NCBI GenBank assembly: GCA_028023455.1
Contig: JAQFVV010000012.1
Coordinates: forward strand, 13,344,364-13,408,363
Reading direction: 5' to 3'
Source of the DNA: Epiperipatus broadwayi
Lineage: Eukaryota > Onychophora > Udeonychophora > Euonychophora > Peripatidae
DNA length: 64,000 nt
Shown here: positions 1 through 11,949 of the stretch, in pieces
Numbering within the stretch: the stretch's first letter is position 1
Layout: each line of letters starts with the position of its first letter
The notes under the pieces: model-generated
Database searches by the model: none
Seen by the model: the letters and a program-made list of their open reading frames with translations, nothing else
What the model was told of the DNA's origin: nothing
Program-made: the position numbers and the translations under genes

Positions 1-1060
1 TTAATCTTAATGGCTGAATATCTGCCCAATATTATTGTTACCTTGGAGTGCCTCAATGTAATATTTTGATTCCATTACTTTTTAATATATATATTAATGA
101 CCTCAAAACTTGTGTACAATACTCTCATGTCTTGTGTTATGCTAAGGATCGTAAGATTTTTAGACATATCTATTCTATTAAATATTGCTTCAAGATGATA
201 TTAATAGTTTTTCCAAATGGTGTGAAAAACTAAAATGATAATCAGTGTGGACAAATGCTCTTCCGTATTTTACTCCAATAAATCTGAAATTCTAAGATTT
301 GAATATTGTATTAATAATTTTAAAATAAAATCTACTAACACAGTTTGGGATCTTGGAATTATATTTTCCAGTAATGGCTCCTTCCATCATCATATAGAAT
401 CAATAATAAATAAAGCCTTTAAGACAATGGCAACTATTGACAGATAGTGTAGTGGTTTTGATTACTCTACCAAATATAAACTTTTTCTATCTTTGGTTCA
501 TACTATTTTGGAATTTGAATCAGTTTTATGGAGTCTGTTCAAAGACAGACATAAGTAAAATATAATTAGTTTACAAAAAAATTTCTAGGTTTTGTTGACT
601 AAAAAAAGATTGCAATATGTCTCTTTTCACAAGAAGAAAAGCTAAGGATATGAAATTTTTATACAAAGTCATTACAGAAAAAAAATGTTTCTTATAAAAT
701 GATTTCAAAACTGCATTTAGAATTATTGTCAATATGAAACTCGTGCCCATAATTATTTTTTGAGTGAAACTTGTAGAAGTAACACTTTAAAATCCCCCTC
801 CCCTTCTTCTGTCTACCTAATAGAATAACAATTTTGTTAGTGAAAACCTTTTTCAATTTAATATTAATGAATTTTCAAAGGTTTTAAATGTGATGTACGA
901 TTAGTGAATTTTTTGATTTATTTTATTACTCCCCTAAAACACATAACATATATCTTTTTTTTTTATGTGCAATCTGTAAATAACCTTTGATTGTAGATAT
1001 GTACATTAAATAAAGAATTGAAAAGCAACAGCAGCACCTGCTGCTGCTGTTATTATTATA
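1..1060 (+). mobile_element. Jockey-like non-LTR retrotransposon, 3' fragment
   Basis: The 3' end of a LINE entering from the left edge. Reverse-transcriptase (RT) palm remnants appear in order: MPQCNILIPLLFNIYINDL (RT motif B; usual PQGS changed to PQCN) at about 48-105, a damaged CYAKD where YADD belongs near 140, and the thumb-side stretch WDLGIIFSSNGSFHHHIES near 348-405. The reading frame breaks at 233 and 447 and is littered with stops after 447, so it is dead. The same DLGIIF...HI pattern occurs in the LINE at 63.1-64.0 kb, so the two belong to related families. The tail near 1008-1060 reads AATAAAGAATTGAAAA, then a CAGCAG/CTGCTG hairpin and TTATTATTA, consistent with a TTA-repeat 3' end. 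Confidence 0.75.
48..447 (+). pseudogene. Broken reverse transcriptase (Jockey-like LINE)
   Basis: Coding remnant of the LINE above, in two pieces of different frame (48-233 and 235-447). The RT would copy LINE RNA at the insertion site. Motif B and the post-palm region are recognisable, but the catalytic YADD box reads CYAKD, so one catalytic aspartate is lost. Upstream endonuclease and RT fingers lie outside the window. Downstream DNA to about 600 still gives a LINE-like thumb in mixed frames. Not functional. Confidence 0.7.
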
Positions 1061-1585
1061 ATGAGCAACTTATTATCAGTTAAACTAACATTTCATCACT
1101 TACAATATGTAGGATAATCAAACAGTTATAAAATGCATACCTGAAAATATTTCCTATAAAACAATAATTGAAAGTGCATTGAAAGAGTTCTCAATTGAAT
1201 TTTATAATATCAATAGTTCTTGAAGATTCTTAATTATAATTTTAAATTAAAAATTTTCAGCTACACATTTCATAACCATCGATTTAACTTATCCATGCAC
1301 TTGTATATATATGAATATGATGGGAAAATATTAGAAGTACTCTATGCAAGCTTCAGCAAATTAAAGAGTCTTAATAAATAGATAAAATACTGGTGTGAAA
1401 CCTTTTAAATTTGTATTAAATTTTATTATTTATATATTCTACAGAAATGGTTAATTATATTTATTAATACAAAAGATTTTTAATGGCTAAATGATTAAAC
1501 AAATCAACACAAAATAGTAACAATATTGAGAGACAGAAAAGCAAATCACATGAAAGTACACAAAAATCCCCAAAATTATAATTAC

Positions 1586-1665
1586 CGTTCTAAATTATGT
1601 CTAACTTCTTGGGTTTTGTTCAAATCAACTTCAGCATTCTTAACATAATTTTTCAGAGATTCACT
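1586..1665 (-). CDS. Coiled-coil protein, exon (downstream-most seen)
   Basis: Exon candidate of 80 nt on the minus strand. The acceptor is TTTTAG before AGT GAA TCT at 1665, and the donor is GAACG/GTAAT at 1586/1585. The open frame starts SESLKNYVKNAEVDLNK and ends ...HNLER, a charged heptad-like sequence without proline or glycine. It follows the exon at 1745-1879 across a 79-bp intron. The incoming intron is phase 0; the donor leaves two bases (phase 2). I do not recognise the protein; many centrosomal, ciliary-rootlet or Golgi coiled-coil proteins look like this. Further downstream exons are presumably left of the window or too short to see. Confidence 0.55.
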
Positions 1666-1744
1666 CTAAAATTAAAAACAAAATTAAAGATCTATTTTAT
1701 TTTATTTGCTTATTTGAAAATTATATGATTGAATCAAGACCTAC

Positions 1745-1879
1745 CTCTATAGTGAGCTTAGCAGAGTAAGTTTTTTCTTTTTCCAAACTGACCAACATAT
1801 TAGAATTTTCAGTTTTTAAAGTCTCCAACTGAAGATTAAAAGTTCTATTTATTTCAGAAAGTGAGTTTTCTTGTAATTT
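1745..1879 (-). CDS. Coiled-coil protein, exon
   Basis: Exon candidate of exactly 45 codons on the minus strand, bordered by TTTACCAG/AAA TTA CAA at 1879 and ATA GAG/GTAGGT at 1745. It reads KLQENSLSEINRTFNLQLE, later LVSLEKEKTYSAKLTIE, with regularly spaced leucines and isoleucines as expected for an alpha-helical coiled coil. Both introns are phase 0. The introns on either side (79 and 90 bp) are short, so this trio of exons is compact although the next exon recognised upstream is about 14.7 kb away. The conserved frame across good splice sites, in DNA otherwise full of stops, is the main argument that this is a real host exon. Protein family not recognised. Confidence 0.6.
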
Positions 1880-1969
1880 CTGGTAAACATACACATATAT
1901 TTACTTATAGTGAAAAATAAAGGTAAATAGTAAAAATATATATATATTCTTAATGAATTTTAAACTTAC

Positions 1970-2074
1970 TCCTTCTCCTTTTAACTTATCAATTTTTAAT
2001 TTCAATTCTTCCTTTTCCTGATTTAATAAGTTTTGCTGTTCTCTACTATTAGAACGTTGAAATTCCAATTCCTG
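1970..2074 (-). CDS. Coiled-coil protein, exon
   Basis: Exon candidate of exactly 35 codons on the minus strand. The acceptor is AAATAG/CAG GAA TTG at 2074 and the donor GAA GGA/GTAAGT at 1970, a near-consensus donor. The protein begins QELEFQRSNSREQQNLL and ends ELKLKIDKLKGEG, strongly charged and helical apart from the closing GEG. The incoming and outgoing introns are phase 0, matching the exons at 1745-1879 and 16776-16871. The intron upstream of it is large and contains TE debris. Function unknown; a structural coiled-coil protein is the only inference justified. Confidence 0.6.
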
Positions 2075-2420
2075 CTATTTAAAGTAAAAACAGACATAAT
2101 TTAAATTTCTATTTATAATTTTACAAGTTGATTTTATTCATCTATTTGATTAAAAAAAATGAAAAATTGAATTATTTCTTTCAAAAATAAATAAATATGA
2201 CTGCATAGTTGTAAAGATTTATATGAAGTATTTTTGACTAGTCTGGTTCAATAATTTGCATGTTTTATTCATAAAGAAGCTATCTCAGCTAATTAAGATA
2301 ATTTATGTTGAACGTAACTTATTTTTTTCAAAAGAAGTACTCTATTAACGATATATAATAAAATATCCATTATGTGTGAATGCTTATTTTGTTTGATTAA
2401 TCATCAAAAACTGCTAACAG

Positions 2421-2850
2421 ATGTTGTTGACAGTTTTACATAATGATGGCAAATGTTGTCATCTCGCAGTGATTAACAAAATTAAAATATATTGTGCCAT
2501 TTATAAATGGATATGTAGGTGTGGTAGTGGATATATAGGTGAATCAAGATATATGTTGGAAAAAAGAACTAAAGAGCATTTGCTGTTATTAAAACGGGTT
2601 CAGAAATTGAACAAAATTGTAAAGAAGATAATAATGTTTCAGCATCTGTTTTTTACGACCATAACAAGTCATGTATTTATGGTTTTGACTTCAATTTTAA
2701 TAATATAAAAATATTGCAAATTGAAAAAAATAACAATAAAAGGAAAATAAAGGAAGCTATGCTAATATACAAATACAAACATGACTTAATTAACAGGCAG
2801 GCAGCAAACGTTAAGATCACTGAATTGTGGGAAGGTTAGCCTTTCAAAAT
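2421..2850 (+). pseudogene. GIY-YIG endonuclease remnant of a Penelope-like element
   Basis: Decayed C-terminal part of a Penelope-like retroelement (PLE). Such elements join an RT to a GIY-YIG endonuclease that nicks the target. The box appears as IYKWICRCGSGYIGES near 2491-2540, followed by R...LEKRTKEH, the usual Arg and EH spacing. A second frame then gives NIKILQIEKNNNKRKIKEAM and ITELWEG up to about 2838, matching the PLE C-terminal end. The frame shifts near 2600-2630. No RT is recognisable upstream, so the copy is 5'-truncated. It lies on the strand opposite the coiled-coil gene, inside its inferred large intron. Confidence 0.6.
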
Positions 2851-2859
2851 GTTAGTTGA

Positions 2860-5215
2860 CAAAGATTACTAGGATAATCTAAAGTGCTCCTAAGTGGATA
2901 AAATTTTTAATTATCTAATTACTGTATTTATAAATATTTAATTATATAATTAAGTATATTGCTTTGAAAAAATATACACATCGAATAATAATATTATTAC
3001 ATATATAAATATATATATTTACAGTACATATATGCAAAATCAAAAAAAAGAGAATTACATTTTCTAATGTATATGCTTTGTCCTCTGGCAAAATTTGAAC
3101 TAAAATAATATGATGCATGTAAATATATTGTAATGGTCAGCTTATATATTGTAATGAATGAGCCCTGGCCTTACATGACAGCAAACTGGATAGGTCATCT
3201 GAGTGGGTGAGAAAGCATATCTAGGATTTCCAAATATATAGACTCATGTCCACTCTGATCTCATTCCTGGAGATGATATATTAGTGCACAAATATGTGTC
3301 AAAATATACCTGAATACTCACCTCTTTTTTCCATTTTGAACTTTCATTAATCCCAGAATTCGAACTCAGGAAGAATATGCAAAATATTTTATTTCAGAGT
3401 ATATCAATATCACTATTTTATAATGTGAGAGTATGTGATAAATTGAGAACTGAATATAGAAAAAATACAAATGACAGTCTTTAATTTAAAATCATACATT
3501 TAACAAATTTATTTGCAGTTAACATAATTTAGGCAACTAGATTCTAAAAAAGGTAAGTAATTTATTTAGACATCATGAATATTCTTTATTACTGTTAACT
3601 TTTATTGATACAACTCCTTTTTCCTTCAAAGAATAATCATTTAATGTCAATACTAACAAAGACAATTAAATTATAACTTTTGGTTATTTATGTTTACACT
3701 TGTTTGCTAATTTAACTTTATCAAAATTAATTTATTATCTCCAATAAGATGATTTATTAGTTCATATCAATCATGAGGTGGAGACCTGGGATCCCTACTC
3801 CATTGTGATTGATTATTACAAAGACACAAAAAACCATTCACACTAAAGATAATTAATCATATACACTGAAAACAAATAAATAAATAACGAAATGATTAGT
3901 GATAACAAACAAACAAAAAAAAAAAAACAGTGTCATTGCACATGTGTTGGTATTTAATGTATAATAGGTAAAATCTTATCTCTCCCCTCGTGATGATTCA
4001 ATCTATTCGCAAGCAAGTTCATGCCTGGACCTACATTTTATTTCAATTTACAATAAAGCTAATAATGCTTATCCTTTCTCTAACATATTAATGATTTACA
4101 TCCCCCCTTCCATCTGTAATAAAGGAAAGAAATAAACAAACATTTACATAAAGTAAATTAAAAAATATGATGTCAACCTAAAGATCAATTAGCAGTCCAT
4201 AAGGAAACGGTCCTAAAAGGATTATAACTGTCCTCATTAATCCATTTCATGTTTCAGATGGTGGAATTCAAATGTTCTAGAATGTCCATTATGTTGATCA
4301 TAAATTTCTATCTTAATATACTTTGCTTTGAGATGTTGAGTTTGTAGTGTCACATTTAATAGTAAATTGGAAGTTGTTTGCAGATGAATAAAGGCTAGGT
4401 TGAATTAAATTTGGTGGCGACAGTTACAGCTTCATGGGTGACAACTTTCTCCTCCTGATGTCATGTCACACTTACCAATACATGGTTGTATGAGTTGCTA
4501 TAAATGTATTTAATAAGAGTTCTCAAGTGAATTAAAAAACAAGATATTTATAATTAGATATCTTAAGCTAGAGTTGATCTACTCTCTAGCTTAAATTGAA
4601 AACATAATGGAGATGTTGAATAATTTAAAACTGATTTTGAGATTTTTAATTTAGAATCTCTTAGTTGACTAGGTTTGAATCCATATGCCTTTAATTTAGC
4701 TTTAATCTCTGCATCCTAAAAGTTATTTTCATTTAATGTTTTCACTTAGATGGTGACAGACTTCTCTATTCAAATCACCAGTTCGATTTTTCCGCTCAAA
4801 ATTTGTACATATTGCTTAGTCAATGAGAGCTTTTGATCTGATTTTCGAGAAGATCATTTGTTTATATCTTTTGTTAATCACCAAAATGAGTTTCTTCAAC
4901 TTGGATTTGAATTTGAGTTTTCAAATAGCAGATTTATGTTCATGCATTGGATTAATTATTTATGTCATTTATTATAGTTCATATATATATATGATATATT
5001 AATGACAATAAAAACAATACTTGTTTGTTATTTCTTTCCTTTAAATATTTTTTAAAATTTTCTTGCTTGCATCTAACTCTGATCATCTTTTACTTATATT
5101 GTTGTAATATAAATGAATTAAGCAACAATTGACAAGAGGTTTTTAACAAAGATAAGTCAGTGTCTACATTTTATGATTTATTTTAGATAACCTATTTATC
5201 CTTCATGTATAAAAT
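2860..5215. other. A+T-rich DNA, no gene recognised
   Basis: No supported coding region. Noted within it: an isolated box-B-like string GAGTTCGAATTCTGG on the minus strand near 3353-3370 (possible SINE debris); a short hairpin TTAAGCTAGAG...CTCTAGCTTAA at 4562-4594; and a minus-strand stretch at about 4575-4712 starting DAEIKAKLKAYGFKPSQL behind a possible AG acceptor (see findings). The rest reads as intronic or intergenic sequence. Confidence 0.5.
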
Positions 5216-5217
5216 AT

Positions 5218-5530
5218 GATAAACAGAATAGCTAAAATTCAAAAAACATTAATCACAAAAAACTATTTGCCAAGTACTTTTGGAACTGTGTACCAGAATC
5301 AAGGTGACATATTGGAACTGAATGGTTAATATTCCAGTACATGCTCAGAGGATTATGCTGATAGATAACATTTTTTTTAATCAGCATAACACTAGTGTTC
5401 CACTAAGAATGCACTGGAATATTAACCATTCAGTTCCAATAAGTCACCATAATTTTGGTAAACGGTACCAAAAGCACTTGGCAAATAGTTTTTTGTGATT
5501 AATTTTTGAATTTTAGCTACTCTGTTTATC
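5218..5530. repeat. Foldback element (313 bp, long terminal inverted repeats)
   Basis: The two halves are inverted copies of each other. GATAAACAGAATAGCTAAAA at the left end is mirrored by TTTTAGCTACTCTGTTTATC at the right. Internal pairing includes ACTATTTGCCAAGTACTTTT with AAAAGCACTTGGCAAATAGT, and TTGGAACTGAATGGTTAATA with TATTAACCATTCAGTTCCAA. The arms are about 130-150 bp with a short centre near 5358-5390. There is no coding capacity. This is the structure of a foldback or MITE-type non-autonomous DNA transposon; target duplications are not clear. Confidence 0.8.
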
Positions 5531-6505
5531 ACACTCAATATGCGAGGAATAATTTTTATTATCTGATAGAATTTTTGTATTATTTATTTATAAAATATTT
5601 ATCATAACAATAAACATTTAATCGTGGAAACAATTCTTTCTCAGCTGCAGTGCTTGTGACTATTTTCAATTTTTGGTAATAAATTTTATTTGATTTGTAT
5701 TCTCATTATACAAGTAATTTGTTTTCTATTAAACATAGAGAATGTTGTTATGGTGGGTCTTGAGTTTGCTTTAGGCAAGGGTGCTTTTAATGGTTTTGGA
5801 GGGGTATAAGACCACATCTTAAATATTCCTGCAGTAAAAAGGTGTTAAAGATAAACAATATCTTTAATTCCTTAATTTACTCTCTCTTTCATAAATTAGT
5901 CTAAGATATTAACTTAGAGTTCTACTTTTTGAATGATTTATTACCTATCATTTAAGGATTGTAGTGCTTAAATTTAATTAAGCTTCCCTAAATATATATA
6001 TATATATTTTGCTAGGGTATGTTGGTTCCATCATAATTCATAACTGGCTCATCATCTAGTATAAGAATTTCTTGATTACTTGAGTTAGATTCTACTCTCA
6101 CGAATATTTCCCCAAAATCTGCCTTCAACATATATATATACTTGATACTATAAGTTAGGAGTTATCTATGATTATATTTCACCATATTGTAATGAGATAC
6201 CAAATTTTTTTATAATTGAAGATCTGACTACAACTCCAGATGTTTCGCTGTGGATAACTTATGCATTAATTCACGAATACTTATCCTGCCCATTTCCTTT
6301 GAGACTTCATGGACTTTGTTAACAGTTAAACTAGAGACTTGTCATTTTTCCTAAATGAAACAACTCACTGGGGTAATCAGTCTCTGGTTATGACAGTAAT
6401 GGTATGGCTCATTACTTTATTTAGAAATAATGTTATAAGTTATTTCTAAAATTTACCTTTTATACCATTTACACCTTTTTATACACTTTATCAATACTTT
6501 TATTT
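5531..6505. other. A+T-rich DNA, no gene recognised
   Basis: No coding exon or known repeat recognised. It contains short TA-repeat patches near 5994-6008 and 6130-6140. Probably intron sequence of the minus-strand coiled-coil gene. Confidence 0.4.
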
Positions 6506-6564
6506 GTATTAAACTAACAGTTTCGACTGTCCTGCAGTCATCATCAGAGCTACAATATTCAAAT
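6506..6564 (-). ncRNA. Hammerhead-like ribozyme motif at a Penelope-type 3' terminus
   Basis: On the minus strand this segment reads CTGATGA, T, then GACTG-CAGGA-CAGTC (a perfect 5-bp stem II), then GAAA, then ACT-GTT-AGT-T (a 3-bp stem III ending in a plausible cleavage triplet). These are the invariant hammerhead core blocks in order and spacing, apart from one unpaired T before stem II. Flanking TATTGTA and TACAAATA could form stem I with one bulge, though the pair next to the core is mismatched. Hammerheads are established in the terminal repeats of Penelope-like elements, and a sequence of the same layout ends the Penelope copy at 36.2 kb. Activity is unproven. Confidence 0.4.
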
Positions 6565-9500
6565 ATATAATTATACAATTATTACACTTATCCACATATT
6601 GATATATATAATTAAATACACAATATAAACAAAAATAATTATACATTTTAATATGACCTTTATAAATAATTACTTTACCTTTTAAATAATTTTATCAATA
6701 TTTTATATTAATTTATTTTATATCACTTTATTTTTTTTACACCTTCTTCAACTGACAACATTTTCCATTCTACTTCATTAGTTTTGCAGGAATTTTATTA
6801 ACTTTGCTATTTGCATATTGTTAGACTTTATTATAATGCAAATTAGAATGTTGTTACTTACAGTTAGTTACAGTTAGTCTAATTATTTTTTCTATATAAA
6901 ATTATTTCTAGAGTGACTCAACATTACTTATATTGACCAGTTTGTATATACACATGTATATGTATAACTTTATTAAAAAATATATGTAACTAATTAGTAT
7001 ACAACAATAAAAAAAACCATATAATTCAAAAAGCAGAACAAGTTAATAAAATATAATGAGAACTTTTAAGTCAAAAAAATGCTTATTACCATAAATAAAA
7101 ACAATACTGCAAGAATATTGTTTCAATCATAAATATTTTTAAATGACTGAAATATTACATATCATAATCTACCTTTATTAACCCTCAATATTTATTAACT
7201 TTACTGAATCTTGCAATGCAATGTTAATGTGTTAAATTCCCATATCCATGATCCATGGTTAAAAAATACTCGGATATTTTTCAGGTAATTGAAGACTTTA
7301 AAAAAAAAAAACTATTTTTTTCAAGTAGTCATCCTATATATAATACCAGGTAAATAGTGGAGCATCTAGCTATTTAAAGTTGCAAGTTAAAGAAAATTCC
7401 AAATAATCTGAATCAGTAAAATGAATGGCAATGTTTGATTTAAAAAAACACACACAATTGTAATATAATGCAAACTGAATTATTATTAGGCATTTTGAGT
7501 TCATAAATTATTATCTTTTACTTAATCCTTTAAGAATGATTAATCCAACTTGAACTATTACTGTCTCATAATTTAACCAATACATGTAGCTGTATTATTT
7601 TTTTTGCAAGAAACACTAAATTGATAACCTTTGAATATAAATTTCATCCTGCTTTATATCTTCAAAATCCATTTTAGATGAGCCCAAATATTATCATTCC
7701 TACTAAAATACTTAATGTGCATTTTAGGAAATCATTCTTTGATAAAGGAAAATCTTTTCATTTATGTCCTCAAATTCCAATGTGACTTATAAAACATCAA
7801 AATTTAATTATTCTATTTAATCATATCAGACCTGTACTTTGAAAGATCCCCCTCCCATTATATTTAGCACATGCATTTTCATTCTTATCAGACCATCTAC
7901 ACAACAAATATATAACTGCAACCTGTTAACCTAATGAATTTTATTGAAAATAAGTTAAACTATCACAACAACAATGGGGTATTATGTCTATCAACAAAAA
8001 CCAAAGAAATTTCTAACTATAGATAATCTTCTTTATTCAATTTTAACACCCAAAACCTAATATCAGATGGGGTTCTTTAACAAATTATATATATGAATAT
8101 AGTTTTTGATCATTAAGTGTCTTATTACTTCAATTTTCTGTTTAATTAAAAACTTGTAATTTATTTTTTTTTTAAAATATCTTTGCTTCATTCCATGAGA
8201 ATGTTTATGGCTTAAAATTATCAAATCTATTAAATTATACATAAAATTGCCAGTGTGCATTTTACATAATTCTTTACAAGGTTTAACATAACTGAATTTC
8301 CCTGAACTTTTGAGTTTTAACATAACCTGCATTTCATCTTTAGCTAAAATCTGAGCTGCCAATTCTAAGTAAATACAATGAAAAACTTTTATCTTAAAAA
8401 AAAAAGCATCTCCAATTGACATCATATATATATATTGAAATAGTAATTGATAGTAGTTGCAGAGCAAACATACAGATTTACTATTTAGATATGTATATAA
8501 ATTGTGAAGACAAAAGCAAGACATGAAAAAATAAAATTAAGAAATAGCAGATGCTAATACAACAGAATTTCAACATATAAAAATACATAATCATAGATGA
8601 AATTAATTAATTAAATAAATTCAATTTTTGATTTTGCATTTAATAAAATTATTCTTATAATAATTTAAGACAGAATCTTCAAAATTTAAATCTAATATAT
8701 ATATAATTTTTTTTAAAAATGTAGAGAAAATTTATAAAATAGACATTTTCTAAAAAATTTACATAAAAATAATAATTCTCATTTAAAATTATTTATTACA
8801 TAAATGCACATCCAAAAATTAAAAAAAAAAAACAACTAATAAGAAATTTAAGCATCAAAATACAGTCTGGTCTTTTGCCACTCTATCATTTACTAAACTA
8901 TACAGAGTAAAAATATAATTAGAGGGATAGTTAAAATTATAATTTCTTTGTTAAAAATTTAATTAATTTTAGTAAAGGCAAAGAAGCCTCAGATATTTGG
9001 TTAAAATTTAGATATCACATAAAAAAAAAAAATTATAAAAAAGAACAAACGATTTTAGAAAAATAACTCATTATATAAAAAGAACATAAAAGAAAAAACT
9101 AATCAGTAGTTATAGTATACCTAGATACATTTATTATTCTTGAAGCAATAGTTTTTACATGGAGAAATTGCACTGAAATGATCATGTCACCAAGCCTAAA
9201 ATAAGTTTTATGTCAATGAAATAAAAAATGATCAAGGATGTGAACAAAAACTCTCTTGAAAATTCAAGTTTTTCATAAAATGATTTTAGCAAATATTTTC
9301 ATCTATAAAATACACCAGTAACCATAAAAAAAAAAAAAAACTATAGCCAAAATTATTTAAATATAAATTACTTATTATATAGAATGACTGGCAAATGAAC
9401 AAACTATAAAAACTATAAATATTTAGAAAAATTCTTGCTAAAACGGTATATCCTAAAGATACTTCAGTAATAAGTATTTTTATATCATTATAAAAATATT

Positions 9501-10680
9501 TTTTTATAAATTATGTATTTTATATGTTATGCATCTGTAATGTTATAAAATATTCAACATGATTCAGAATAATATATTTCTTTGAAGATTTCAATTTCTC
9601 AGTTATAACCAGGGATTTGTCCTAAGAAAGTAAGCACAAATTGTAAGTGGTTTGATTTCACTCTAAATTTTTAAGAAATAATTTGTAAAATGTTTTTATT
9701 AACTTTATTTAAGATGTATTTTGAAATATTGTATTATATGTATTTTATTATATGTTATAAATGTAACAAAAATGAGTCATACTCAAGATTTGATAGTTAA
9801 TGTATAAAAAGTAGGTTATTACAAATAATTGGTAATTAAGATTTTTTCCTCTCTTGTAAATCATTCTATTCAAATATATGTCTTAAATTTCATGAAATCA
9901 AAACATTTTTAAATATGTATATAGGTAAATAAAGAAAGGCAACATGAAATAAAAGATCAAAAGATTACTTCAATGTTTTTCAAACAAATTAATAGATAAA
10001 ATTTTGTTTCTTTGCTTAAAATTAAGAAAGCAAGATATTAGTATAAAAAAGATTATTGAATTAATAAAAGTAAAATAGACAAAAGTATTATAATTATGCT
10101 TAATAATTTATGAATAATATATCAGTCAAAATAATAATTTAACAATATAAATAGGAAATCAAATTTATACAAAAAAAAATTTAGATGTTTTAAAACGCTA
10201 ATTTGTATTAAAAATGCATATATGTATGTGAGCATGACTAGGGAAATTGGCTAAATCAAATAATCCTCAGTACAATAAAATTATTTTAAATTTAAAAAAA
10301 TGCTGGTCTATAAATGTAATACTAAAATGAAATTGTTTTACTAATACCAATATTATGATACAAAATGCAAAGTTAGAAATAATTTTTAAAGTGAAATTAA
10401 AACCATTATATTGTGAAATATCTAATTTAAATATTTAAGTTATTTTTAGGCCGAACAGTATTATATGTAAATAAATCATGAATGTATCACATTGAGTATA
10501 AATTTTCTTTATTACTCTACTTTATAATGATTAAAGAATCATACAGTTATAGGTTTTAATATATCACAAACTTTTCAGTAAGAAAATTTATATTTCAATA
10601 GAATAAAGGAGAAATATAATGTGCTGATGATAAAGATAACTTGCTCTGTATAAATATTAATTCAGTATAGATTTAGATAG
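6565..10680. other. A+T-rich DNA, no gene recognised
   Basis: Extremely A+T-rich with homopolymer runs. A 153-codon open frame at 8063-8524 on the minus strand has no recognisable domain and is judged fortuitous. The part just right of 6565 may include more of the 3' untranslated tail of the Penelope-type element ending at 6.5 kb. Otherwise nothing is seen. Confidence 0.4.
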
Positions 10681-10689
10681 TGCCATGGA

Positions 10690-11945
10690 TTGCAATTAAT
10701 TTGCCCTGCATATGAACCTAACCAATTTGTAGAATATTTCCAAATATTCTTGGTAATCACATTTCTATGTTTGACCCAATTTCTTCTATTAAATTTGCGA
10801 AATGTTTCAAGTCTTTTTATTAATTCGAGAAATCCACATTTCCAGTTTTATTTTAAGTGTATTTATGGAGCTAATCATGTTGGTTATTGTTTTGTTTTGT
10901 CCTTGAAACTCTAGATTTAATTCATTTAATTTGTTAGATCCATTAAAAATGCTAACTTTTGCAGCCACACTTTGTTGTGAAGTAAAACAGCACAAGGATC
11001 TTTTTTTTCATCCAGAAAATCTTTTATATGTGGTAACAGCTTATGGAATCTTTCTAAAACATTAGCTTTGCTCAACCATCTGACTGAATTATAAGAATTA
11101 AGTCACTATAATCTGCAACAATGCTATCAAAAAATGACTGAAACAATCTTCTTTGCAGTGGTTTCACCCTAATCAAATTGATTATTTTAATAGTTGTATT
11201 CATCATAACATCATCAAGGTTCAACATTTTACCGCATAATGATTGTTGATGAATTATGCAGTGATATGAAATAAAATTAGAAAAATCAATATCTCTCTTA
11301 TAAAATGCTAAAAATCCATTTTCACAACTAATCATAGAAGGAGCACCATCAGAAGTAATGGAAACGAGTTTTTTAAGAGTACGATTTTCAGATATTACAA
11401 AAGTTTTAAAATATTGTAGATGTCCTCTCTTCTGGTTCGCTCTTTTAAAAATAGGATTTTGAAAAATTCTTCCATTATAGACAAATCAGGAAATACTAAA
11501 TATACAAATATGCTAAGCTGAGACATATCATAACTATCAATTGATTCATCAAATTGAAGTGAAAACCATGAACAATTTTCAAAATCCCATTTAAGTTGTG
11601 ATCTTAAATTTATTGCCATGGTTTCAAATCATTGGTACAGTTTTTCTGGAAAGTTGTACTTCTTGGATAGCATCAACAATCTCCATTTTATTTTTTAAAT
11701 TGTGAAATAAGCTATCTGGAGCCAATAAGCTTCATTGAATATCACACCATCTGTAAAAGGTTTTTTGTGCTTTATAAGATTTCAACACACACAGAGAGAT
11801 GCTACCATTGCCATTGTTGATTTACAACAAAAAATCTTTTCTATATAAAATTTTATTTGTCTTGCCCGATTGACTTAAAATTTATAGGGGGTTGACTGGG
11901 CCCGATCATGAACGATGTGTTGGACACACCTGATTTAGTCATAGA
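10690..11945 (-). pseudogene. hAT-family transposase relic (ZBED5/GTF2IRD2-like)
   Basis: Decayed transposase of the hAT superfamily, of the group related to ZBED5 and the GTF2IRD2 C-terminus. Blocks in order on the minus strand: SYKAQKTF and FTDGVIFNEA-like text near 11730-11790; WFSLQFDESIDSYDMSQLSI at about 11510-11570 (DES..D.. of the catalytic core); SYHCIIHQQSLCGKMLNLDD near 11215-11270 (H..IHQ..LCGK signature); a damaged VRWLS..KVLERF near 11040-11095; and ELNLEFQGQNKTITNMISS near 10850-10910. Frames break at about 11620, 11390, 11070 and 10805. The outer end near 11940 reads CAGGTGTGTCCAACAC, a plausible inverted terminus. Ancient and inactive, inside the inferred coiled-coil gene intron and on the same strand. 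Confidence 0.75.
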
Positions 11946-11949
11946 TAAA

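Noticed and set aside
8063-8524. 153-codon minus-strand open frame, including ELAAQILAKDEMQ behind an AG
   Set aside because: No domain; composition follows local A+T bias. The AG-bounded part is out of phase with the phase-0 exons of the coiled-coil gene and has only a weak donor (GTTATG).
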